DNA of 64,000 nucleotides from Pleurocapsa sp. PCC 7319 (GTDB taxonomy: Bacteria; Cyanobacteriota; Cyanobacteriia; Cyanobacteriales; Xenococcaceae): contig NZ_KB235922.1 of assembly GCF_000332195.1 (NCBI RefSeq), positions 5,305,322 to 5,369,321 on the forward strand. The letters run 5' to 3'. The notes beneath the pieces are model-generated. The model was not told the DNA's origin and did not search any database. It saw only the letters and a list, made by a program, of their open reading frames with translations. A program made the position numbers and the translations under genes. How positions within the stretch are numbered: the first letter of the stretch is position 1; every line of letters starts with the position of its first letter. Shown piece by piece: positions 47,932-56,037 of the stretch.

Positions 47932-48109
47932 AGTTTTAGTTAAATAAACATTTATCTTTGATTACCGAAAATCTGTGTCTGTCATCAAAATTTTTACTCA
48001 ATAAATTGTAAACGACTACCTCTAAATTCTGACTTAACAAATATATACAATCTCACTCTTTACCATCGTTCTGGGTTTAAAGCCTCTTTCTTCTAGGAAG
48101 ACTTCTTTT

Positions 48110-48130
48110 AGTAATTAGTAATTAGTAATT
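48110..48130. repeat. STRR: three AGTAATT units
   Basis: Three exact 7-bp units are followed by a diverged AGTAGTC. It lies about 30 bases before palindrome copy B, the same neighbourhood as at 35.6 kb, where a CAGTAAT array flanks palindrome copy A. Confidence 0.75.
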
Positions 48131-48158
48131 AGTAGTCAATTTGAACTAAAAACTAGCG

Positions 48159-48200
48159 CGAAGTTGCGGTGGCGGGGTTCCCCCGCTTGAGCAAACTTCG
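48159..48200. repeat. Double-stem palindromic repeat, copy B
   Basis: The outer stem is CGAAGTT (48159-48165) and AACTTCG (48194-48200); the inner stem is GCGGGG (48172-48177) and CCCCGC (48181-48186). The inner sequence is nearly that of copy A at 35611-35651, while the outer arms differ but still pair. Confidence 0.65.
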
Positions 48201-48261
48201 TAAGACAAAACTAAAAACTAAAAACCAGAATCACCGACTCTTTAGGGCGGTGAGGAGTCAA

Positions 48262-48314
48262 ATATATAGTGTGGCTTTGCATAATATTTTACTTGCATAC
48301 GCTATATATAGTGT
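48262..48314 (+). promoter_or_regulatory. Paired 11-bp direct repeats before the replication-protein gene
   Basis: ATATATAGTGT occurs at 48262-48272 and again at 48304-48314, 42 bases apart (four helical turns). The second copy sits at a likely -10 region about 40 bases before the start codon and forms part of a CTATATATAG palindrome. It may be an operator for autoregulation or an iteron pair. Confidence 0.45.
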
Positions 48315-48352
48315 TATGATACAAATCCTCCTGGAGCAAAGAATTAGAAGAG

Positions 48353-51300
48353 ATGGATTATCTATTGGAATGGAAAGCAAGCGGTGTTGATGAAAAGTTA
48401 ACCCACTTAAATGTGGTTTCCCTCCAAGGAACTTCCCCCGCCGAATATTTACTATATTCAAATTCTATACCGAGAAGAAATGATGGCAGAATTAGTGAAA
48501 GATTTCTTCAACGTTATGCCCATACGGATGCTGGTGGTTGGTGGTGTTCTGGAATAGATGTTCTCAGTGGAGAAGAAGATATCTGGGGCTGTTTTAAACC
48601 CGAATATCCCCGTAGTCAAGATAATTGCCACAAATTAATCAAGTATGAGCATCCCCCTAAGACATCGACAGGTTTATTTGCTCTAAAAGTGCCTCGTCAT
48701 CTTTGGCAAAAAATTGCTGATAGAGCCGGAGTTAGCCTAACCGAAGCAGATATTAAGCCACATCGGGCTGACTTGGGCTTTTGGGAATGGATGAGCAATC
48801 ATGCTGAAGTTCCTCTTTGTATTACCGAAGGTGCGAAAAAGGCAGGTGCATTATTATCTGCTGGTTATGGAGCGGTCGCTCTGCCTGGTATTAATAACGG
48901 TTATCGTACTCCCAAAGATGATAACGGCAAACGGATCGGCAAGTCTCACTTAATTCCTCAGTTAGCCAAACTAGCTAGTCCTAAACGCGATATATACATA
49001 GTTTTTGATCAAGACTCCAAACCCAAAACTATTAAAGCAGTTAATGCTGCTATCAAAAAAACAGGTTATCTGTTACAAAAAGCGGGGTGCCAGGTCAGAG
49101 TAGTGACTTGGAATAGTCGACTCGGTAAAGGGGTAGATGACTTGATTGCCAATCAGGGTCAGGAATCTTTTTTTCAGGCTTATGAGCGTGCACTGGGTTT
49201 AGAAACTTGGAAAGCTAAATCTTGGACTAATTTAACTTATCCGACTCAGATAGAAGTAAATAGTCGTTATTTACCAGAGTTAGATATCCCCCCAGCAACC
49301 AAGTTAATCGGTATCAAGTCCCCCAAAGGTTCAGGTAAAACTGAATCTCTCTCTAAAATAGTTGCTCAAGCGATCGCCCGTAGACAAAAAGTTTTGGTGA
49401 TTGGTCATCGAGTACAGCTAGTAAAAGAATTATGTCAAAGATTTGGACTCAACTACGTTACAGAATTAAACCAGCAACCCCATACTGCCAATTTGGGTTA
49501 TGGTCTCTGTATTGATTCCCTCCACAGTTCTTCCCAAGCAAAGTTTAATCCTGCGGAATGGTCCAATAGTTTAGTCATTATCGACGAAGTAGAACAAGTA
49601 CTGTGGCATAGTCTCAATTCTAGTACCTGCAAAGAACGTCGGGTTGAGATTCTCAAGTCATTTAAAAATCTGATGCAGAATGTCATTGGGCAACAGGGGC
49701 AAGTGTTCGTAGCCGATGCTGACTTAAGTGATATTGCTCTAGATTACTTGATTTCTTTGTCGGGGATTAATCTGGAGCCTTATATTATCAAGAATGTCTG
49801 GCAAAGCGATCGCCAGTTGTGTTGGCAGGTTTATAATTATTCTGGTAAAACCCCAAAAAAGCTGGTAAAAAATCTCGAAACTCACATTCAACAAGGAGGA
49901 AAACCCTTTGTTTGTCTTTCAGCCCAAAAACTGACTAGCAAGTGGAGTACCCAAACTCTAGAGACTTATCTACAGCAGAAATTTCCCCAAAAACGCATTC
50001 TGCGTATTGATTCAGAATCTTTAACTGATCCCCATCATCCTGCCTATCGTTGTATCACGAACTTAGAACAGATTCTACTCCAGTATGATCTAGTATTGGC
50101 AAGCCCTTCCATTGAGACGGGAATATCCATAGAACTCAAAGATCATTTTACTTCTGTCTGGGCGATCGCTCAGGGGATTCAAGGAGAAAACGCTGTTAGG
50201 CAAACATTGGCTCGTCTTAGAGATAATGTTCCTCGACATCTTTGGTGTGCTAACTATAGCTTTAATAAAATTGGTAATGGCTCCACTTCTATTCCCGCCT
50301 TACTTAGTTCTAATCAGCGTTTCACCCAGCTAAATATTCGTCTTTTGCAGCAGTCAGATTTTGCTTATTTAGATGATTTAGATACAGGTTTTCAAGCAGA
50401 ATCTTTATTATGTTGGGCTAAGATGGCGGTGCGTTTTAATGCTGGAGCAATTGATTATCGTCAGTCTATTTTGGCGGGATTAAAAGCCGAAGGTCATCAG
50501 ATCCTTGATGCAGCTAAAGTCAAATTCAAACAACCAGAAATTCAGCCAGGACTTAGAACAGAGCTAAAGACTGATAGTTGTTTATTGGCTGTAATTAGTG
50601 AAATTAGTAGTCAAAATTATTTAGCCGAATGTAAGGCGATCGCTAATTCAGAAAGTCTCGATCAGAAACAGTACCAAAATCTCAAAAAACGGCTGATCAA
50701 ATCCCTCAGCGATCGTCGTAAACTTCGTAGATATGAACTGCAACAACGCTATCATCTGCCAATTACACCTGAATTAGTTGCTCTCGATGATGATGGTTGG
50801 TATCAAAAAATTCGCTTACATTATTTTCTGACTATTGGTCGTCCTTATCTAGCAGATCGAGATGCCAAAGTAGCCCGCAAACTAATTGAACAGGGAGATG
50901 GCAGTTTATTTTTGCCTGATTTTAATAGTTCTCAGCTAGGAGCTTTAGTCGGTACTTTAGAAATTATGGGGATTCCGATATTATTACAAAATACAGCTAG
51001 GCATTTGCGCAATACCGATCTAGATTTACAGTCATTAGCAGCGATCGCTCATAATAATCGTCGAGAAATTAAAACTATTTTAGGGATTGGAATTGCCAAA
51101 AACTTTAGTCCGATCACTATAGTAAGTCGTTTGTTAGATAAAATTGGCTGCAAAATTAAGTGTATCCGTTACGAAAGCCAAAATAAGAAGAGAGTTAGAG
51201 TATATAAAATTTTGCCCCCAGAAGATTTACGAGAACAAGTATTTGCTCATTGGTTAAATATTGATCGTCAATTACCTGGTAATTCTTTATTTTGGTCAGA

Positions 51301-51379
51301 AAATAAAGCTCTTAATTCTCATCAGCCTGTCACTAACAATACTCAAAGCCAATATCTGCAACTGCGCCTGGAAATTTGA
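48353..51379 (+). CDS. CyRepA1-like replication protein (DUF3854 with helicase-like domain)
   Basis: The N-terminal part (about 1-285) is a DUF3854/primase-like (TOPRIM) region: PLCITEGAKKAGALLSAGY and IYIVFDQDSKPKT, the acidic core. A helicase-like region follows, with Walker A GIKSPKGSGKTESL (about 320-333), then LVIGHRVQLVKEL and the DEAD-like SLVIIDEVEQVLWH. These are features of the large replication proteins of cyanobacterial plasmids (CyRepA1 type). No par genes, resolvase or mobilisation genes are nearby, so the gene looks integrated into or retained in the chromosome, unless the contig is a large plasmid. The 1008-residue length is complete. An ATG start at 48353 follows a weak AGAAGAG site. 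Confidence 0.82.
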   Translation: MDYLLEWKASGVDEKLTHLNVVSLQGTSPAEYLLYSNSIPRRNDGRISERFLQRYAHTDAGGWWCSGIDVLSGEEDIWGCFKPEYPRSQDNCHKLIKYEHPPKTSTGLFALKVPRHLWQKIADRAGVSLTEADIKPHRADLGFWEWMSNHAEVPLCITEGAKKAGALLSAGYGAVALPGINNGYRTPKDDNGKRIGKSHLIPQLAKLASPKRDIYIVFDQDSKPKTIKAVNAAIKKTGYLLQKAGCQVRVVTWNSRLGKGVDDLIANQGQESFFQAYERALGLETWKAKSWTNLTYPTQIEVNSRYLPELDIPPATKLIGIKSPKGSGKTESLSKIVAQAIARRQKVLVIGHRVQLVKELCQRFGLNYVTELNQQPHTANLGYGLCIDSLHSSSQAKFNPAEWSNSLVIIDEVEQVLWHSLNSSTCKERRVEILKSFKNLMQNVIGQQGQVFVADADLSDIALDYLISLSGINLEPYIIKNVWQSDRQLCWQVYNYSGKTPKKLVKNLETHIQQGGKPFVCLSAQKLTSKWSTQTLETYLQQKFPQKRILRIDSESLTDPHHPAYRCITNLEQILLQYDLVLASPSIETGISIELKDHFTSVWAIAQGIQGENAVRQTLARLRDNVPRHLWCANYSFNKIGNGSTSIPALLSSNQRFTQLNIRLLQQSDFAYLDDLDTGFQAESLLCWAKMAVRFNAGAIDYRQSILAGLKAEGHQILDAAKVKFKQPEIQPGLRTELKTDSCLLAVISEISSQNYLAECKAIANSESLDQKQYQNLKKRLIKSLSDRRKLRRYELQQRYHLPITPELVALDDDGWYQKIRLHYFLTIGRPYLADRDAKVARKLIEQGDGSLFLPDFNSSQLGALVGTLEIMGIPILLQNTARHLRNTDLDLQSLAAIAHNNRREIKTILGIGIAKNFSPITIVSRLLDKIGCKIKCIRYESQNKKRVRVYKILPPEDLREQVFAHWLNIDRQLPGNSLFWSENKALNSHQPVTNNTQSQYLQLRLEI

Positions 51380-51593
51380 TTTAAGAGCAAGCAAGCCAAT
51401 CTTCTAGGATAGAAGCGGAGGATTCCCTTCAGAAGTTCTAAATTAAACGGTTTCGCCATACTCTCTTCGCACATTAGCAATTTAGCTGTAATGAGAGTTG
51501 ACAAAACTGATGTTAGAGCCACAATGGCGAGTATACAATTAGTCTGTATAACTCAATAATCCGAAAATAGCCTAAACAGAAAAGGAGTGAGGA

Positions 51594-53360
51594 GTGGGTA
51601 AGAAGAATCAATTTGTTAAAGCTGTCAGTATAAGTACAGCTGTATTACTTAGCAATGCTACTTTAGCGTTAGCGCAAAATTTAGCTTATTCTAGTACCAA
51701 TGCTAATCAAACCTCAGATAAATCAGACATAATAAATAATTTAAAACTAGAAAAAAACAAAACCTCAAAATTTATATCTGCTGCATCTATATCTGCATCT
51801 GCAGCAAAATTACCTTTAACAATCAGAGATGAAAAGCAGTATCGCCAATCATCTGATTTTTCTCAAGATAGTCTTTCATCTGTGCAAGTTGCTCAGTCAG
51901 GAGACCCTACAGAAGATATTATTAAACCAGCTCAACAGCCGATTACCAATCCAGAAACACTTAACCCTAGTGGTAATCCTCTATCGTTTCCAACTCAGGG
52001 AGATGAGGTTCAGGTTGACAATCAAAAACTGATTAGCTTAGAACAGGCGATTGAGTTATCACTGAAAAATAATAAAGACATAGAAGACGCAAGAACGCAA
52101 GTCGAGCGTGCAGAAGCTGGATTAAGAGTTGCCAGAGCAGCACTTTTTCCAACTCTCGATTTCAATAGTGGACTTAGCTATAGTAACGATGCTTTTCTCG
52201 ATAGCATAATTGAGCAAAATATCGATGAGAGGGAAGAAGATTTGCTAGAAGCTACCCCAGGCTTATCAGAAGAAGAAGCGAGGTCGGCAGCGGAAGATCA
52301 ATTTACAAATTCCAACTCTGACAGCTTTACTTTTACTACCGGTGTAACCCTAGACTATAATATTTACGATGGTGGTAACAGAGGTGCTTCAATTCGCACA
52401 GCCGAAAAACAGCTTCGCTCGACTGAATTGGATTTAGAAACAATTGTCGAACAGACTCGCTTTGAGACTGCCAGTGATTATTACGATTTGCAGGATAGTG
52501 ATGCTCAGGTCAAAATTGAGGAAGCAGCAGTAGAAGATGCATTACAAACCCTCAAGGATGCGCAATTATTAGAACAAGCGGGTTTGGGAACCAGATTTGA
52601 TGTTTTAAGAGCTGAAGTAGAATTAGCCCAAGCAAGACAAAGACTCAGTACTGCGGAGGCGAATCAGAACATCGCTAGAAGACAACTAGCAGAAACTTTA
52701 AGTGTTTCTCATAATGCCGAACTTGCTACAGCGGATGCGGTTGAAGAAGCTGGTACGTGGGAAATGCCTTTACCAGAAACTATTGTACAAGCATTTAAAA
52801 ATCGGGCTGAACTAGAACAATTGTTGCTACAAAGAGAAATTGGCAACGAACAGCGCACAATTGCCTTGTCACAGATTAGACCAAGAGTAAATGCTACTGC
52901 TAGTTATGACCTAAATGATGATTTTCAGGATGATTTTGATATTAACGATCAGTACAGTGTAGGTGTAAACTTACAATGGAGACTGTTTGATGGTGGTGCA
53001 GCTCGTGCCAGTGCGGAACAGGCAGAGAAGGATATTGAAAGTGCAGAAACTCAATTTGCCGATCAGCGTAACCAGATTCGTTTTGCAGTCGAGCAAGCTT
53101 TTTTTGGCTTACAAGCTAACAAAAGGAATATTAGCACAGCAACTAAGGAAGTTGAGCTAGCAGAGGAAAGTTTACGGTTGGCAAGATTACGTTTTCAGGC
53201 TGGAGTAGGAACCCAAACTGATGTAATTGATGCCCAAACTCAATTAACCACTGCTCGTGGCAGTTTACTATCTTCGATTATTCAATATAACCAGTCTTAT
53301 GTTGATTTACAAAGACAAGTTTCCAATACTCCCGATAATGGGTTACAAGATCTACCGTAA
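51594..53360 (+). CDS. TolC-family outer-membrane efflux channel
   Basis: A signal peptide (about 1-27, ending TLALAQ) is followed by a low-complexity, Ser/Asn-rich stretch of about 110 residues. Then two TolC/OEP repeats: about residues 148-370 (LISLEQAIELSLKNNKDIEDAR opens the first) and 390-580. Both have long coiled-coil helices and Gly/Asn-rich strands. It should form the trimeric channel for an RND or ABC exporter; the RND permease at 3-6.2 kb and the Att-type ABC set are candidates, but neither is adjacent. Length 588. The GTG start has a good AAGGAG site. Confidence 0.92.
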   Translation: MGKKNQFVKAVSISTAVLLSNATLALAQNLAYSSTNANQTSDKSDIINNLKLEKNKTSKFISAASISASAAKLPLTIRDEKQYRQSSDFSQDSLSSVQVAQSGDPTEDIIKPAQQPITNPETLNPSGNPLSFPTQGDEVQVDNQKLISLEQAIELSLKNNKDIEDARTQVERAEAGLRVARAALFPTLDFNSGLSYSNDAFLDSIIEQNIDEREEDLLEATPGLSEEEARSAAEDQFTNSNSDSFTFTTGVTLDYNIYDGGNRGASIRTAEKQLRSTELDLETIVEQTRFETASDYYDLQDSDAQVKIEEAAVEDALQTLKDAQLLEQAGLGTRFDVLRAEVELAQARQRLSTAEANQNIARRQLAETLSVSHNAELATADAVEEAGTWEMPLPETIVQAFKNRAELEQLLLQREIGNEQRTIALSQIRPRVNATASYDLNDDFQDDFDINDQYSVGVNLQWRLFDGGAARASAEQAEKDIESAETQFADQRNQIRFAVEQAFFGLQANKRNISTATKEVELAEESLRLARLRFQAGVGTQTDVIDAQTQLTTARGSLLSSIIQYNQSYVDLQRQVSNTPDNGLQDLP

Positions 53361-53485
53361 TCTTTGTAGTAAAAGGCTTCGCTTTAGCTATAAGCTTTCA
53401 ATAGCTATTAGCCGTTAGCTCTTAGCTTTTAGCTTGGTTTATCTGTTGGCATCGTTATTGATATTCAGTGGGCGTGCCTTATAAA

Positions 53486-53506
53486 CATCTGGGGTTTCCC
53501 CAGATG
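53486..53506. repeat. Perfect 9-bp hairpin
   Basis: CATCTGGGG and CCCCAGATG are separated by TTT. An outer TGCC/GGCA pair at 53475 and 53509 may extend it. No T-run follows on either strand, so a terminator is unlikely. Confidence 0.6.
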
Positions 53507-53737
53507 ACAGGCACTTGGGATTGTAACCCATCACTGAATAATGTACCGCTAAAATCCAAGATTTTTAGCGTGGGTCTTAAACCCTTAGCTCTTAGTAAGC
53601 ACGAAAACTAATCTTCTCGGCTTTAGAGCTAAAGGCTAAAAGCTTAAAAGATAAACCATTTACTTAAGTAAACTTTAGAGCTTAAGGCTTAGAGCTTATA
53701 GCTTTCATAGATAACGCTTGTGCGAAAGTAAGAATTA

Positions 53738-53837
53738 ATACCGTTTTAAATTTAAAAGACAACAGATCGTTTGTGTAGGGGCGCATGGCAATGCGCCCTT
53801 ACGATCAATGTGTAGTCAAAGCTATTCAATTTGGTAT
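53738..53837. mobile_element. 100-bp MITE-like element
   Basis: The ends are short inverted repeats ATACC (53738) and GGTAT (53837). The core is a hairpin GTAGGGGCGCAT-GGCA-ATGCGCCCTTAC at 53775-53802, enclosed by GATCGT/ACGATC. The GGGGCGCATGGCAATGCGCCC form is common in cyanobacterial small repeats. There is no coding capacity. Confidence 0.5.
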
Positions 53838-54043
53838 AAGAAGTTTTAAGAGATTTTAAATCTGAATTGTTGAGTAGAGAAGTATTTTGCTTATAGTTCT
53901 CTACTTTTTTTGTGGTTAAATTTAGTCTAGATCGACTTGTTGAGATTTAGATTTAATATCCGAGGAAAGTTTTTATCAGTAATCAACACCAATATCAACA
54001 CCGACAAAATTTACTTTGGGCATGGTCATGTTTTTTAGTTAGC

Positions 54044-55306
54044 GTGCTGATTTTGCCTCTCTTTCCCGCGATGGGTGCAATAGGATTATTTGTGGTTTTA
54101 ATTAGAGTCTGGCAATGTCGCTTTGAGCAAATAATTAAAAACCATTTCAACTGGTGTTTAGCAATTGTTGCTGTATTATTCTTGATTAGTTCAGCTTTAG
54201 CCGAATATCCCCAAGAGGCTTGGTTGGGTTTAGCTAATTTCTTACCTTTTTTCCTGCTTTTTATTGCTTTAAAGATCCTGATCCAACACCCTCGACAACT
54301 GAGACAGCTCTCTTGGTGTTTAATACTTCCTTCTTTGCCTGTTGTAATGCTTGGTTTCGGTCAAATATTTGCTGCTTGGGATACTCCTCCATTACTAGAG
54401 TCTATTTTGGGTTGGCAGCTTGAACCTCAAGGAATACCTGAAGGAAGAATGTCCTCAGTATTTAACTATACTAATTTTCTGGCTATTTATTTGGCGATCG
54501 CCTTTACTTTAGCTTTAGGTTTATGGTTAGATACCTGGCGAACTTGGCGAAATCAACGGTCTTCAACACAGACCTGGACTTTACTGCTACTGTCACTGAT
54601 TTTACTGTCAGATATTAGTGGTCTAATACTTACTAGTTCTCGTAACGCTTGGGGACTGGCTCTGATTAGTTTTCTAGCTTATGCCCTATATATGGGTTGG
54701 GGATGGCTAGTTGGGGGAGTTGCTGGTTTAGCTAGTACAATTCTCTGGGCATCATTTGCCCCTCATTTAGGAGGAGAACAATTAAGAAAAGTTATTCCTG
54801 CTTTTTTTTGGGCAAGACTTTCAGATCAAATGTATCCCGATCGCCCAGTGGAAACTCTTCGTCTTACTCAATGGCAATTCTGCTGGGATTTAATCAAAGA
54901 GCGTCCCTTGTTTGGTTGGGGTTTAAGGAATTTTACACCTCTTTACAAAGCCAAAATGAATTTATGGTTGGGACATCCTCACAGTCTTATTTTGATGTTG
55001 AGTGCCGAAACAGGAATTATTGCCACACTGTTACTTCTGGGAATCGTTGGCAAGATCATGATTCAGGGAATGCTTTTACTGATCAAGAAGCCTTTTAATA
55101 GTTCAGGACTGATCTTTTTTAGCTATTTAGTTGCTTTTGGCTGTTGCACTCTTTTCAATTTATCAGATGTTACTATTTTCGATCTGAGAGTGAATACTAT
55201 TGGCTGGATACTTCTCTCCGCAATTGATGGTGTAGTTAGATCAAAATCTACAACTAGCTCAATAGTAAAGCATCAAGATATTGATTTGAGGAAGCGAGCG
55301 TCATAA
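54044..55306 (+). CDS. O-antigen-ligase / Wzy_C family membrane protein
   Basis: About ten to eleven membrane helices with the Wzy_C type loop and SSRNAWGLALISF (about 198-210), then RLTQWQFCWDLIKERPLFGWGLRNF and HPHSLILMLSAETGI. These are shared by O-antigen ligases, polymerases and the cyanobacterial IctB-like group. The next genes are glycosyltransferases, so a ligase or polymerase role is likely, but the glycan is not known. The annotated GTG begins within the first helix; an ATC at 53975 behind GAGGAAAG is in the same frame and would lengthen the protein by 23 residues, so the start is unsure. Confidence 0.85.
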   Translation: MLILPLFPAMGAIGLFVVLIRVWQCRFEQIIKNHFNWCLAIVAVLFLISSALAEYPQEAWLGLANFLPFFLLFIALKILIQHPRQLRQLSWCLILPSLPVVMLGFGQIFAAWDTPPLLESILGWQLEPQGIPEGRMSSVFNYTNFLAIYLAIAFTLALGLWLDTWRTWRNQRSSTQTWTLLLLSLILLSDISGLILTSSRNAWGLALISFLAYALYMGWGWLVGGVAGLASTILWASFAPHLGGEQLRKVIPAFFWARLSDQMYPDRPVETLRLTQWQFCWDLIKERPLFGWGLRNFTPLYKAKMNLWLGHPHSLILMLSAETGIIATLLLLGIVGKIMIQGMLLLIKKPFNSSGLIFFSYLVAFGCCTLFNLSDVTIFDLRVNTIGWILLSAIDGVVRSKSTTSSIVKHQDIDLRKRAS

Positions 55307-56037
55307 AAAAGTTACTCTCCCTATTAAGCTATTCTTTTGCAAGAATATCCTCACGATTCTGTTGTCTCTGAATAGACTTACCATAATTTTCTAATATAAA
55401 TATCAACATTACTTGGATTATTATGTTCTTTTGTTAGTATTTTAAAAACTTATTATAAGTGTATTTCGTCTGTAATAAGAAAACTTTTTAGGTGCGTATA
55501 AATTACTTTTTGGACTGTTGTAATTGAAAAGAGTCCAACTAATTAACTCAAGGATTTTGTGTTCAATTTAAATGTTATTAGTAATTTTTAAAATATTTTA
55601 ATAGAACATTTATCGTACTTGTATATTTTTATTGAAAAGCTAACAGGTATTGCCTTTTGGTTCTGAAGAATATTAGAAAAATGACTAATAGCTATAAAGA
55701 AATAAAATCTATATCGCCAATTTTATCTTCGCTCAATAAGTAATAACTCGGAGATAATTACATCTTAAATTTGGCAGCCAGGTAAATATATTGATGTTTT
55801 TTTAATAACATCAATATATAATCTTGGAATACTTCTTGAATTCTCAATATGATTTATTTATAACATGCACAATAAACCTTATTATTAAGATTTTTATTTG
55901 GATTTATCCCTGTTATTCTTCAGTAAAATTTTATGAAATTATCATTATTTTTCTTTAGTCAAGTTCATTCTGACTTTAAATTCTGAAATCGAACTTTATT
56001 AACTTAGAAATTTACTTTTAAGCCTCTAAACATAACT
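55307..56037. other. AT-rich gap before the giant glycosyltransferase gene
   Basis: This 731-base gap contains no plausible gene. It holds a perfect 13-bp hairpin (55786-55819) and an 18-base sequence AGATAATTACATCTTAAA (55752-55769) that occurs also at 15271-15288 in the nrtP leader. The long leader suggests 5' regulation of the next gene. Confidence 0.5.
55786..55819. repeat. Perfect 13-bp hairpin before the giant glycosyltransferase gene
   Basis: ATATATTGATGTT pairs exactly with AACATCAATATAT, with a T-rich eight-base loop. It lies about 220 bases before the start codon. There is no T-run on either side, so an operator or RNA structure is more likely than a terminator. Confidence 0.55.

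Larger units (their letters stand above)
47932..48352. other. Repeat-rich leader of the replication-protein gene
   Basis: This gap between divergent genes holds the STRR at 48110-48130, the double-stem palindrome at 48159-48200 and the paired direct repeats at 48262-48314, each listed separately. The 73-codon frame at 48169-48390 reads through these repeats and is not a gene. Nothing else is visible. Confidence 0.6.
53361..54043. other. Repeat-filled intergenic region
   Basis: This gap is built from repeats: TTAGCT/AGCTT-type low-complexity units at about 53375-53435 and 53580-53710, the hairpin at 53486-53506 and the MITE at 53738-53837. No gene is visible on either strand. A GAGGAAAG site at 53962-53969 precedes the next gene. 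Confidence 0.6.

Noticed and set aside
11174-48130. CRISPR arrays
   Set aside because: All tandem repeats have seven-base units with no spacers, and no cas genes are present.
43935-51379. An integrative element using tRNA-Arg(CCG) as attachment site
   Set aside because: No integrase is present and I found no second copy of the tRNA 3' end in the flanks; the insertion element beside it is of IS605 type, which does not use tRNA sites.
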